DNA from: JABWBR01 sp036741235
Lineage (GTDB): Bacteria > Bacteroidota > Bacteroidia > Chitinophagales > Saprospiraceae
DNA: 50,434 nt
Direction of reading: 5' to 3'
Assembly: GCA_036741235.1 (NCBI GenBank)
Contig: DAINSQ010000011.1
Coordinates: 1 to 50,434, forward strand
Below the pieces are notes generated by a model. It was not told the DNA's origin, did no database searches, and saw only the letters and a list, made by a program, of their open reading frames with translations. Below are positions 32,201 to 40,010 of this stretch, one piece after another (the stretch's first letter is position 1; every line of letters starts with the position of its first letter). The position numbers and the translations under genes are program-made.

Positions 32201-32669
32201 TCACCGCATTGACATCGCCATTAGTCGTATTGACGGCCTCAATACTTCAGGTAATGGCCCCGTCGGACAGTTACACCTCACTATCGAAGATGTGATCTTT
32301 ATGCGCCAGGATAACTACGAGATGTCGTTCAGTATTGAAAACGTACAACTGATTAATGCCTCGGAAGAGGAAATCTTATTGGTTCCGGCAACGACGACCT
32401 CGGTAATTGGAACGGTTACTTCCGCCTACCAACCGGAGTTGGATCAACAAATCAAGGTATTTCCTTCACCTACGAGCGACAAGTTGTGGATACAAGCCAA
32501 CGGGACCGAAGTTCAGCAAGTCATTTTATACAACAGTTCAGGTCAGGTAATCGAGCGCTGGAATCAACCTGCCTCAGTGTTGGCATTAGGCCGTTTGCCT
32601 GCCGGCCTATATCGTCTGGCTGTAATTACGGATAAAGGCGTGGTTCGAAAGTCAGTTGTAAAACATTGA
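29292..32669 (+). CDS. T9SS-secreted scaffold with cohesin-like, SprB-like and dockerin-like domains
   Basis: A 1125-residue secreted protein. After the signal (about 1-24) come a cohesin-like domain (28-170), SprB-like PxxYxWSxG repeats (175-485), cohesin-like domains two and three (497-641, 648-786, both with SxQFSxxWD and LPxxSxxNFG), a dockerin-like pair of calcium loops (NDNALVNHFDLLPIGLAYG, DTDGNGVIDASD; 791-871), a fourth cohesin-like domain (about 893-1030) and a T9SS type A sorting domain (about 1050-1125, with VFPSPTSDKLWI). It is probably anchored on the cell surface. The dockerin-like gene follows 35 bp downstream, so one may bind the other. The domain calls are from visible repeats and motifs. 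Confidence 0.88.
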   Translation: MKNRKLLLIVLLCFAVCWSLLQAQTSPSCFTLYTPPVQTTAGAQVCIPVKARSFDNIMSAQYTHLWDTGLLEWASIEPGDLPGVSTANFGLVDDQLDAGQLTFAWFDPQVQGVSLPEDVTLYQICFNVIGSAGQYAGLHFGGAPVPVELINGNLQDIDRYGLLGSSVAIAAPSAPLVIEAGCVEGGPCGGDTPAIAIDVQGGAPPFLYTWSGPNGYSASSEDLLFVLPGTYSLTVTDVSGSEVQALFSVPDGGNFTVDAVVVQPGCNGSTGSIDLQLPPELAPYTFAWNTLETTEDIGGLPPGTYSVTITSGQGCAATQTFELSAEELIVGITYLCNVFADSTQVEISSLVWGGGQPPYIFQWSNGETDTSDLFASTVVALPGVFGVTVTDQTGCQFVDDQIIPLCGNTQMLTAYSYECLFENNTWTANVSVAVWDGGVPPYTFMWSTGEMTTGDFVSTITGPGNQTYGVTIVDALGNAYIPELADPDCGNPGGTDLNLRFETPVNVIPPEGIVCLDIVADNFEDMVSAQFSVEWDPTAFDFDHVESADLPSVSASNFGDNPFWLSQGKLGFYWYSLLNTADLDYTLPNGGALFRLCLRARSDAAGDTSEVIFNNMPTPFEFIGPGDNAVPFGYSSQVLIVDESPMGESVTLQAGDKLVAAGDNICVPVSALIFNDILSLQFSMVWDTSLAHFTGIELLDLPGISINNFGLTQADEGRLSFAWFDPDLSGETLPVGAGLFRVCFDAGNTPGTSPFAFSQLPTPFEAYNTNDEFVPFVGLAGSITVADLIVWPGNANDNALVNHFDLLPIGLAYGAAGPQRPNANLSWAAQGAPGWQQATPNSLINYAFIDTDGNGVIDASDTLALAQNWGLQPTAGLLAEQDKQLPAVANTLGTTIYVKPDTLALGQPATLQIMLGDIDNPALDVYGLAFSIIYDPDAVVAGSVYATFAESWLRQPGGDLIAVAREDNGNHRIDIAISRIDGLNTSGNGPVGQLHLTIEDVIFMRQDNYEMSFSIENVQLINASEEEILLVPATTTSVIGTVTSAYQPELDQQIKVFPSPTSDKLWIQANGTEVQQVILYNSSGQVIERWNQPASVLALGRLPAGLYRLAVITDKGVVRKSVVKH

Positions 32670-32704
32670 CATCCGGTTTTTTAATAAAAAAAATATTATT
32701 CCAT

Positions 32705-33316
32705 ATGAAACAGTTGCGAATCCTTACGGCTATTTCAATACTACTATTGTCCTTGACGGCAGCTATGGCACAATCGCCAACCGCCAATATTTCCGGCCAG
32801 GTCAATCTGGTGTCCGGCGATCCATTTTCAGGTGTAGACGTCGTGCTCTTAGATGACCAAGGCAACCAGGTAGCGGCGGTACAGACCGACAATAACGGGG
32901 CATACCTGTTTGCCGGCATACCCACGGGAGTTGCGTATTCCCTGGCCCTCAGCAGTGCCGACAATGAGCCGCTCAACGGCGTCACTACATTTGACGGGGT
33001 GTTAATAGCCCGGCACATCCTCGGTATTCAGTCTTTAAGCACGCCTTATCAGATAATTGCATCTGACGTAAATGGGAGCAATACCGCTACTACATTTGAT
33101 ATAGTACTGATCAGAAGGTTGGTCCTGGGCATCACCCAGTCGCTTGATATTCCTCATTGGCGTTTTGTGCGCGCCGATCTGGCATTCCCCGACCTGTCGC
33201 AAGTATTTCCCGTACTTCAGGCTGACAATCCCGGTTTTATCCTGGCGGCGGATTTTACCCGCAATTATGTTGCCATTAAAACAGGCGATGTAAACGGTTC
33301 CGCCATAGCGCCTTAA
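32705..33316 (+). CDS. secreted dockerin-like protein next to the cohesin scaffold
   Basis: A 203-residue exported protein; the ATG at 32705 begins a signal peptide (to about residue 22). Residues about 27-85 form a carboxypeptidase-regulatory-like domain. Residues about 85-150 hold two similar units, TTFDGVLIARHILGI and TTFDIVLIRRLVLGI, each preceded by a loop with DxN-type ligands (the second, DVNGSNTATTFD, is the better calcium site; the first is degenerate). This is the dockerin pattern known in Saprospirales proteins. A final GDVNGSA lies near the end, and no sorting domain follows. It probably binds a cohesin, possibly that of the gene just upstream. Confidence 0.82.
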   Translation: MKQLRILTAISILLLSLTAAMAQSPTANISGQVNLVSGDPFSGVDVVLLDDQGNQVAAVQTDNNGAYLFAGIPTGVAYSLALSSADNEPLNGVTTFDGVLIARHILGIQSLSTPYQIIASDVNGSNTATTFDIVLIRRLVLGITQSLDIPHWRFVRADLAFPDLSQVFPVLQADNPGFILAADFTRNYVAIKTGDVNGSAIAP

Positions 33317-33337
33317 AAGTCGCTTTCATCAATTGGA

Positions 33338-33378
33338 CAACCCGGCGAATATCCCCATGCTCGCCGGGTTGCTTTTTT
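33338..33378 (+). terminator. rho-independent terminator after the cohesin-dockerin pair
   Basis: An 11-bp perfect stem, caacccggcga with tcgccgggttg, with a 12-base loop is followed by ctttttt. It begins 22 bp after the dockerin gene stop. Confidence 0.9.
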
Positions 33379-33642
33379 AATACATACGGTATCTATTTAG
33401 GTTGACCGTGTTATTCGCGAATTGCGAACCCACACCCCTAACCCCTAAAGGGGAACCCCACCCACAACCTGGTTTTTCCCCATTGCGGGAAGACTCCCAT
33501 TCAGGGGCCGGGGGTGTGAGTAAGGGGATCGTTACTACATACGCAGATTTTTTGTGACAAACGGTACATGATGAAGTATTCTGTTTTTCTCCGATGTTCT
33601 CGCAAACCGCCTTATTTTGGGGGTGTAAATAATGCGTATGCC
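33379..33642. other. gene-free stretch with an inverted-repeat element
   Basis: No gene is seen. At 33431-33445 and 33504-33518 lie inverted arms (cacacccc with ggggtgtg, then cccc with gggg), and a hairpin CCCC-TAAA-GGGG is at 33442-33453. Such C/G-rich arms resemble small non-coding intergenic repeats of Bacteroidota. The remainder, up to the fucosidase start, shows no motif. Confidence 0.5.
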
Positions 33643-35130
33643 ATGAGAACAATAGTTTTTTTGCTTATACTGCTTTGCGGGCAGGTAGCCCCGGCCCAGT
33701 CTCACCAGGAATACTTTCCCGATCCCGATACGGCTATTCAGCGCCGGCTGGAGGAATGGAAAGACCTCAAGTTTGGTTTACTCATGCACTGGGGCCCATA
33801 CAGCCAGTGGGGTATTGTAGAAAGCTGGAGTATCAACCCCGAAGACCTCTCGTGGGCTACCGGCGCCCGCAAACCCGGCGTAGCCGACAATTACTACGAC
33901 TACCTCAAGGCCTACGAAAACCTCAAAACCACCTTTAACCCCGTTCAATTCAACCCCGAAAAATGGGCTGCGGCAGCCAGGGGCGCCGGCATGAAGTACA
34001 TGGTTTTTACCACCAAGCACCACGACGGCTTTTGTATGTTTGACTCCAAATACACCGATTACAAAATCACCGACCCCGCATGCCCTTTTTCGTCTCATCC
34101 CCGCAGCAATATTGCCAAAGAACTGTTTGACGCCTTCCGCGAAGCAGGTATGTGGGTGGGCGCTTATTTTTCAAAACCTGATTGGCATTGCGATTATTAT
34201 TGGTGGAAAAAATTTCCGCCCGCCGACCGCCACTGCAACTATTCTATCGAAAAATACCCGGAACAATGGGCAAAGTTCACGGAATTTACCCACAACCAGA
34301 TCAATGAATTGGCGAGCGATTACGGCAAAATCGATATCCTGTGGCTCGACGGCGGCTGGGTGCGAAAACTGACGGAAGAGCAAGTTAATGAAGGGCTCAA
34401 AGAACGCTATGAGGGCGTTCGTTTTTCCAGAAATATTCAGAGTCAGGACATCGACATGCCCCGGCTGGTTCGCGAGGTGCGAAGCAAACAACCGCACCTG
34501 ATCGTAGTAGACAGGGCGGTGCCGGGCGAGCAACAAAACTACCTCACGCCCGAGCAACACATCCCGGAAACAGGGCTGCCATACCCGTGGGAAACCTGTA
34601 TGACCATGGCCTCGAGTTGGAGTTATGTGCCCAATGATGTGTACAAACCGACCAATGAATTGATCGAAAAACTGGTAGACATAGTGAGCAAAGGCGGCAA
34701 TTACCTGCTCAACATCGGTCCGTCGCCGGAGGGTGAATACCACGATACGGCTTATGTACGCCTCCACGAAATCGGCCAATGGATGAAAGACAATAGCGAG
34801 GCCATTTACAATACCCGCATGTACGCCGTTTTTGGCGAGGGCGACAAGATCCGGTTTACCCAATCTAAAGACGGCAATACGCGGTACGTATTTTTATTCG
34901 ACTATCCGGAACAACCGCTTCTATTGACTAAAATTTCGATGAATGAAAAACAACGCGTAACGCTGCTGGGCGCCGGCAAATCGCTGAAATGGCGTCAAAC
35001 CGATCGGGGATTGGAAATTACGCTGCCAGAAGCGTTAAAAAAAAGCGGCAACCACGTATGGGTACTGAAGATAGCTACGCCATCCAGTGATAAACCAGCA
35101 AACTCGACAAATAAGCAAGGCCGGTCATAA
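33643..35130 (+). CDS. GH29 alpha-L-fucosidase
   Basis: A 495-residue secreted glycoside hydrolase. The ATG at 33643 opens a signal peptide (to about residue 19), whereas the upstream frame to 33568 adds unrelated residues. GH29 marks include KFGLLMHWGPYSQWG, YDYLKAYENLKTTFNPVQFN, TTKHHDGFCMFDSK, and DILWLDGGW with the likely nucleophile Asp236. The acid/base residue is not conserved enough to place by eye. It releases fucose from glycans outside the cell or in the periplasm. It lies downstream of the cohesin-dockerin genes but after a terminator. Its 3' end overlaps the convergent feoB gene by 56 bp. Confidence 0.93.
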   Translation: MRTIVFLLILLCGQVAPAQSHQEYFPDPDTAIQRRLEEWKDLKFGLLMHWGPYSQWGIVESWSINPEDLSWATGARKPGVADNYYDYLKAYENLKTTFNPVQFNPEKWAAAARGAGMKYMVFTTKHHDGFCMFDSKYTDYKITDPACPFSSHPRSNIAKELFDAFREAGMWVGAYFSKPDWHCDYYWWKKFPPADRHCNYSIEKYPEQWAKFTEFTHNQINELASDYGKIDILWLDGGWVRKLTEEQVNEGLKERYEGVRFSRNIQSQDIDMPRLVREVRSKQPHLIVVDRAVPGEQQNYLTPEQHIPETGLPYPWETCMTMASSWSYVPNDVYKPTNELIEKLVDIVSKGGNYLLNIGPSPEGEYHDTAYVRLHEIGQWMKDNSEAIYNTRMYAVFGEGDKIRFTQSKDGNTRYVFLFDYPEQPLLLTKISMNEKQRVTLLGAGKSLKWRQTDRGLEITLPEALKKSGNHVWVLKIATPSSDKPANSTNKQGRS

Positions 35131-37192
35131 ACAGGAATTGCACCAGCGGCCATTTCCAGCTTTTTGTTTCGCGTTTTACTACTGCCAGCGTACTCATGCA
35201 CATCATGGCAAATACGTAAAAGATGAGTAGCGAAGCAGAGGTCGCCGGGTTATAAACGGGTTCGCCAGTCACCGGGTCTTTTTCTTTGGCGAGCCGGTCG
35301 CGCACCGTCGTTTCATCATCAACGCCGCCAAGGCTGTATATGGTGGCCATGGTGCCTACGAATACTTCGCGGGCAGCAAATGAAGTGATCAGCGCAATAC
35401 CGATTTTCCAGTCAAAACCCAGAGGCTGTATGGCGGGTTCGATAATACGCCCCAACTGTCCTGCAAAAGAAGCTTCCAGGCGTTTGGAGGCGACCAGGTT
35501 GTCGCGGTGGAGCTCGTCAAAACCATATTGGGCAGACTGTTCCAGCGCCGCTTTTTCAGCGGCAGCCATACTGCCGGGAGGGCCGAAACTGGCCAGCGCC
35601 CATAGTACAATAGAAATAACAATGATCACCTTGCCGGCTTCAACGACAAAAGTCTTCGACTTTTCCCACACCGTCAGCCATACGTTGCGCATCAGCGGCG
35701 CCCGGTATTCCGGTAGCTCGAGCAGCAAAAAACTGCGCTCGCGCGACCGCAATATCCATTTGAAAACAAGCGCAGCTACCAGAGCCGCTACAATGCCGAG
35801 CAGGTAAAGCCCCATAAAAGCGAGCCCCTGAAGGTTAAATACGCCCCAGATATACGCTTCCGGTACTACAAAGCCGATTAATACCGTATACACGGGGATT
35901 CGCGCCGAGCAGCTGATAAACGGCGTGACCAGTATAGTAATCAGGCGTTCTTTCCAGTTTCCGATGGTGCGCGTACTCATCACGGCGGGGATGGCGCAGG
36001 CGCCCCCGGAAATCATAGCCACCACGCTGCGCCCATTGAGGCCGAACACCTGCATGATCCTGTCGAACAAAAACGCCGCGCGGGCCATGTAGCCCACCTC
36101 TTCGAGCAGGGTAATGAGAAAAAACAGGATGGCAATTTGCGGCACAAAAACTACAATGCCGCCCAGGCCGGCCAGCAGGCCGTCAATAATCAAACCGCTT
36201 AGCCAACCTTCCGGCAACCACTGGCGCACCAAATCGCCGGCATATGCAAAAAGCGCTTCGATAGCGTCCATCGGATAGGCCGCCCAGGCATAGATAGCCT
36301 GAAAAACAAGCATCATAAGCCCGAAAAAGATCAACAAACCCGCCAGGCGATGCGTCAGGATAGCGTCGAGCCGGGTGGTAAGAGCGCCCACGTTTTCCTT
36401 TACGCTCAAGATGGATTGGCGCAACATCGGCGTGAATCGGTCGTAGCGATCCATCGTTTCTTCAACCTGGCTATTGAGGCTCTGAAAGTGTTGCTCCCGC
36501 TCAATTTCCGCTAACTCGGCGCGTTGGGCATCAGAGAGGTGGGGCAGCCATCTGTAGTGGTGGGCGGCTAGCAGGGCCTGGTAGTTGTTGAGCGAAGGCA
36601 AGCGCTGTTGTACCTGTCGGGCGATGACAGCCTCTGCAGGAGACAGGCGGTAAAAGGGATTATTTGACAAAGAAGGAGCGCCCAGCGTTGCCCATTCGGC
36701 CAGCAATTGCTTGAGCTGGTCAATGCCGGCTCCCGTTCGCCCGCTTATCGCTACTACAGGGCCGCCGAGTTGTGTTTGCAAGCGGCCCAGGTCAACTTTT
36801 ACGTTTTCTTTTTCCGCGATATCCGACATGTTAAGGGCTAAAATGAGAGGCAAGCCCAGGTCCATGAGTTGCGTATACAACAACATGTGCTTGTCCAGCT
36901 TGGTCATGTCGGCCACGTATATTATCGCATCGGGGTAATTGTCGTCTCCCGGGTGCGTCAGTGTTTGAACTACAATGCGCTCGTCGTCGGAATGCGGATA
37001 AAAACTATAAGTACCTGGGAAATCGATGATTTGAATGGAGAGCTGGTCGCCAAGCGCAACGAGCCCCGTTTTTTTATCGACGGTAACCCCGGGAAAATTT
37101 CCCACCTTTTGGCGCATGCCGGTGAGTTGATTAAATACGGATGATTTTCCGCTGTTGGGGTTGCCAATTAAAGCAACTTTTTTTATTGACAT
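35075..37192 (-). CDS. feoB: ferrous iron transporter B (FeoB)
   Basis: A 705-residue inner-membrane iron transporter. The start at 37192 overlaps the feoA stop by one base (TAATG). The GTPase domain has G1 GNPNSGKS (10-17), the switch GNFPGVTVDKKTG, G3 DFPGTYSF and G4 NMSD. After a helical linker come the membrane domains with the two gating motifs, SGGACAIPAVMSTRTI and SCSARIPVY. It takes up Fe(II) using GTP. Length and motifs are normal. Its 3' end overlaps the fucosidase gene on the other strand for 56 bp. Confidence 0.96.
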   Translation of the reverse strand: MSIKKVALIGNPNSGKSSVFNQLTGMRQKVGNFPGVTVDKKTGLVALGDQLSIQIIDFPGTYSFYPHSDDERIVVQTLTHPGDDNYPDAIIYVADMTKLDKHMLLYTQLMDLGLPLILALNMSDIAEKENVKVDLGRLQTQLGGPVVAISGRTGAGIDQLKQLLAEWATLGAPSLSNNPFYRLSPAEAVIARQVQQRLPSLNNYQALLAAHHYRWLPHLSDAQRAELAEIEREQHFQSLNSQVEETMDRYDRFTPMLRQSILSVKENVGALTTRLDAILTHRLAGLLIFFGLMMLVFQAIYAWAAYPMDAIEALFAYAGDLVRQWLPEGWLSGLIIDGLLAGLGGIVVFVPQIAILFFLITLLEEVGYMARAAFLFDRIMQVFGLNGRSVVAMISGGACAIPAVMSTRTIGNWKERLITILVTPFISCSARIPVYTVLIGFVVPEAYIWGVFNLQGLAFMGLYLLGIVAALVAALVFKWILRSRERSFLLLELPEYRAPLMRNVWLTVWEKSKTFVVEAGKVIIVISIVLWALASFGPPGSMAAAEKAALEQSAQYGFDELHRDNLVASKRLEASFAGQLGRIIEPAIQPLGFDWKIGIALITSFAAREVFVGTMATIYSLGGVDDETTVRDRLAKEKDPVTGEPVYNPATSASLLIFYVFAMMCMSTLAVVKRETKSWKWPLVQFLFMTGLAYLSSLLVYHWMA

Positions 37193-37431
37193 TATTTCAT
37201 CACGATGCATGCCGCCTCTTCTTTGCGCAAAGCGATAAGCTGGTTGTCAACCTTCACGTATAGCCCTTCTCCCCAGGGGGAATATCGCAACACTTCTACC
37301 TTGCTGCCAGGCAATACGCCCATAGCCATCAGTTTGGCGCCTACTTCATTGCCGGCATAATAGGCAATCTGGCCGCTGTTCCCCGGCGTGTAATCTGCCA
37401 ACCGCTTTCCTTCCTTGCTTGTTGCTACCAC
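37192..37431 (-). CDS. feoA: ferrous iron transport protein A (FeoA)
   Basis: A 79-residue SH3-like cytoplasmic protein of the FeoA family. The motif GAKLMAMGVLPGSKVEVLRYSPWGEGLYVKVDNQLIALRKEEA gives the core fold and is typical in length and order. It supports FeoB, encoded downstream with a one-base overlap, so translation is coupled. A palindrome lies 20 bp upstream of its start and may be an iron-responsive operator. Confidence 0.93.
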   Translation of the reverse strand: MVATSKEGKRLADYTPGNSGQIAYYAGNEVGAKLMAMGVLPGSKVEVLRYSPWGEGLYVKVDNQLIALRKEEAACIVMK

Positions 37432-37450
37432 GTCGCTTATTTTGATTTAA

Positions 37451-37460
37451 TCTAATTAGA
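37451..37460. promoter_or_regulatory. palindrome upstream of feoA
   Basis: TCTAATTAGA is a perfect 10-bp palindrome 20 bp before the feoA start. Iron regulators of the Fur or DtxR type use AT-rich palindromes, so it is a candidate operator, but the match to a known box is only partial. Confidence 0.35.
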
Positions 37461-37627
37461 ACTTGTATGCTGCGAAAATAGCAAGTTTTGCACTTACGGT
37501 AAGCGATTAATATCACCAAAAGAAAAAATTACCCAATCTTGACGAAGCGGTAGTTGTTTTTTGGTAAAAACAGCATACCTAAAATTGGGTAGTTGCTGGT
37601 TGTGCGCAACCGATAACGCGCAACCGG

Positions 37628-39331
37628 CTAATTTCCAGGACTCAGAATTTTTTCCAGGATTTTGAGCGTAATGAGATAAGTGGGTTTTACGCCGTCGAGG
37701 CCGAGGCTTCCGGAAGCCAGGGTATGGCCGGTGAGCAGGGGGTTATCAGAGGCGTAATAGGCGTATCGAAGCACCACGTTTTCTGAAATATTATTACGGA
37801 TTTTAGATGCGGCCTGGATAGCTTTTTGGTAGTGGGCGCCCTCCATTTCGAGCCCAATAGCTTTCCACGATGAATGGAGGAAATACTCCAGCACGTCCTT
37901 GTTTTGGAGCGAAGTGCCCAGCACCGTAATCATGGGGCCTTCGCAGACGGCCAGTCCGCGGCCTTCAAAATCGGCGGCGTGAAAGTCGTTCTGGAAAGGA
38001 TAATTATCGGCGGTGCCTTCAAATATATGGGCGGTAGGCACCATAATGTCGCCTTTATCGCCTTCGAGGATGCCGGCTTTGCCCATCACAGAAATTGAAG
38101 CCACATTCAACATTATCGTTTTTCCCTCCTCTTCAAAGGGTTTGAGCAACTCATCCATGGTTTCGTAGGCTTGCTCGCCGAAGGCGTAATCCATCATGAC
38201 GATGACCGGTTTTTCGCTTTCGAGGAAGGCCTTGTCCCATTTCAGTTCGGGCGACATTCGGCTGAAGGGCATGGCGGCGGTATCGAACAATTGCACCGTT
38301 ATGTTGGTGCCGCTGGTATCTTCGAGTTGCACCATGCCGTTTTGCAGGGCGTAGGTTTCCACTTTCTGGCGCCAGGCGCCGTGTTCTTCCATACTGAGTT
38401 CGCGAGCCATTTCTTCAATGGCGACCTGCTCGTTAAATTGCTTTTTCAGTGCGGGATAGGCGAAAAAACTGTTCATCACGCTGTGGGGGTTGGCGCTGAT
38501 GATATGCAGAGGGCGGTCGAGCCAGCCGTTTTGCTGTAGGGTTCGTTTGATGTGGTAGGCCCAGAGTTCGCCATAGTAGTGGTGGCCGATGCGTTCGCGC
38601 AGGGCGGAAGAAAAAGTAATCTCGCGGTCGCCGTCGCCTTGTTCTTCTTCAATCGAAAGGCGGCCCAGCCAGTACGTAATGCGGAATAGGCTATTCACAT
38701 GCGGGTCGGCCTCAAAGCGCTGGCAGGCGATGGCAGTTTCTTCGTAGGTGCGCCCCAGCAGGGTGCTGAGATAAGTATAGGCCACTTCAATGTTAAAAGG
38801 CTCTTCGTTTTCCTCTTTGCGCACGATCTCCTCCAGCAGTTGCCACTCGCGGCGTTTGTGGTCGCGGTAGTCGTCGCTGTTGCGCCTGATTTTTTCGGCT
38901 TCCACAAACATAAACGTGAGGTGGGTGAGAATGTCATAAATATCGCTTCGCCCGCGGGTCATCTCAATAAACATCTCCTCCTGGTCTACATGGTAGCAAT
39001 TTCGGCGGCGTTTGGGCGGAATGATGGGGGTAAAGCCGCTTTTTTCGAGCCCTTCGCGGGAGATCAGTTTGATATAGCGGCACTGCTCGATGCCTTTTGG
39101 CAATCGCTGGAATACATAAAGCAGGCCCTCGAGCTCTACGCGCTCCGGGTCGGAGATGGAGCCGTAGATTTCGGGGCGCAACACCATCAGGGCTTCTATC
39201 ATCGCTTCGCCGGATATCCCCAGGGGTTTATAGCCGCCGCGGATAAAAAGGTGGCGCATGGCGATGTACAGGCGTTGAATGGCTGCGCTGGATTCCTGTG
39301 CGCGCGTACGGGGTGTGATGAAAGCGGGCAT
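37628..39331 (-). CDS. conserved Bacteroidota protein (possibly DUF6909), nucleosidase-like C-terminus
   Basis: A 567-residue protein with no signal peptide, likely cytoplasmic. The N-terminal half is helical (AAIQRLYIAMRHLFIRGGYKPLG) with several charged helices. The C-terminal part contains short strands (VIVMMDYAFG, TIMLNVASISVMGK, ITVLGTSLQ) and GLEMEGAHYQ at 493-502. EMEGA is the ribose-binding glutamate motif of nucleoside phosphorylases and AMP nucleosidases, so this half may have that fold. The function is not known to me, and the family name is recalled, not checked. It lies upstream of feoA by 196 bp and is not clearly in its operon. Confidence 0.75.
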   Translation of the reverse strand: MPAFITPRTRAQESSAAIQRLYIAMRHLFIRGGYKPLGISGEAMIEALMVLRPEIYGSISDPERVELEGLLYVFQRLPKGIEQCRYIKLISREGLEKSGFTPIIPPKRRRNCYHVDQEEMFIEMTRGRSDIYDILTHLTFMFVEAEKIRRNSDDYRDHKRREWQLLEEIVRKEENEEPFNIEVAYTYLSTLLGRTYEETAIACQRFEADPHVNSLFRITYWLGRLSIEEEQGDGDREITFSSALRERIGHHYYGELWAYHIKRTLQQNGWLDRPLHIISANPHSVMNSFFAYPALKKQFNEQVAIEEMARELSMEEHGAWRQKVETYALQNGMVQLEDTSGTNITVQLFDTAAMPFSRMSPELKWDKAFLESEKPVIVMMDYAFGEQAYETMDELLKPFEEEGKTIMLNVASISVMGKAGILEGDKGDIMVPTAHIFEGTADNYPFQNDFHAADFEGRGLAVCEGPMITVLGTSLQNKDVLEYFLHSSWKAIGLEMEGAHYQKAIQAASKIRNNISENVVLRYAYYASDNPLLTGHTLASGSLGLDGVKPTYLITLKILEKILSPGN

Positions 39332-39397
39332 GCGAGTAATTTTGGGGCAAAGGTAGGGAAGTTTGGGGATGTTGCAATTCGGTCAGTAGCATGGAGT

Positions 39398-39910
39398 TTA
39401 CTTCGCCTGATTTTTACTCCATTGCCAAAGCGCTTTATCTAATGTTCGCATAGAAACTCCATTTTCTTTAGCTATTTTTCGAGTAGCGAGAACATACGCC
39501 CACCAAAAATTAAAGTCATAATGCTTCGGCTGCTTGACGCCCAAGGCTTCTAATGCCCGAAAATCCAGGACAGGATAATGATCTGCATGAAAAAAATGCA
39601 AAATCACCGATGCCGTCGGGTACTGCACTCCTTCCAGCAACAACAGCGAACCAATTCGCAACAACTCGTTGTCTGTCGAAAAGCAAACTTTTGTGATGGC
39701 TTCCACATCGGCTTCTTTATTTTTATTCACCAGGGATTGGCTCCTCGGCGTTTTCCAACGACATACGATTTTTAGCTCATCCAACGTCAGGTACCGGCGC
39801 TTGTCGATATCCGCGTTCAGATCATTTAATATCTTCTCGTCGCCTGGATAGTCGAATTTTTCGGCAAGAACGGGGATTTCGGATGAGGGGAATTGGAGGT
39901 GGAAGGGCAT
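39398..39910 (-). CDS. hypothetical protein, faint HhH-GPD glycosylase look
   Basis: A 170-residue soluble protein. The stretch LLLLEGVQYPTASVILHFFHADHYPVLDFRALEALG resembles the helix-hairpin-helix region of base-excision DNA glycosylases, in which a histidine and aspartate (HYPVLD) sit in this place. No catalytic lysine or cluster is obvious, and the N-terminal part (residues 1-55) is unlike them. The function is therefore uncertain. The gene sits alone on the minus strand, between the nucleosidase-like gene and the DUF4143 ATPase. Confidence 0.6.
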   Translation of the reverse strand: MPFHLQFPSSEIPVLAEKFDYPGDEKILNDLNADIDKRRYLTLDELKIVCRWKTPRSQSLVNKNKEADVEAITKVCFSTDNELLRIGSLLLLEGVQYPTASVILHFFHADHYPVLDFRALEALGVKQPKHYDFNFWWAYVLATRKIAKENGVSMRTLDKALWQWSKNQAK

Positions 39911-40010
39911 TTTTCTCCTTATTATATTGCTGAATAGGATACTTGGATGTAATAAACGAATAGATATACATTACTGCAACAAGTTCAAAAATATTGATAA
40001 ACATCCTCTT

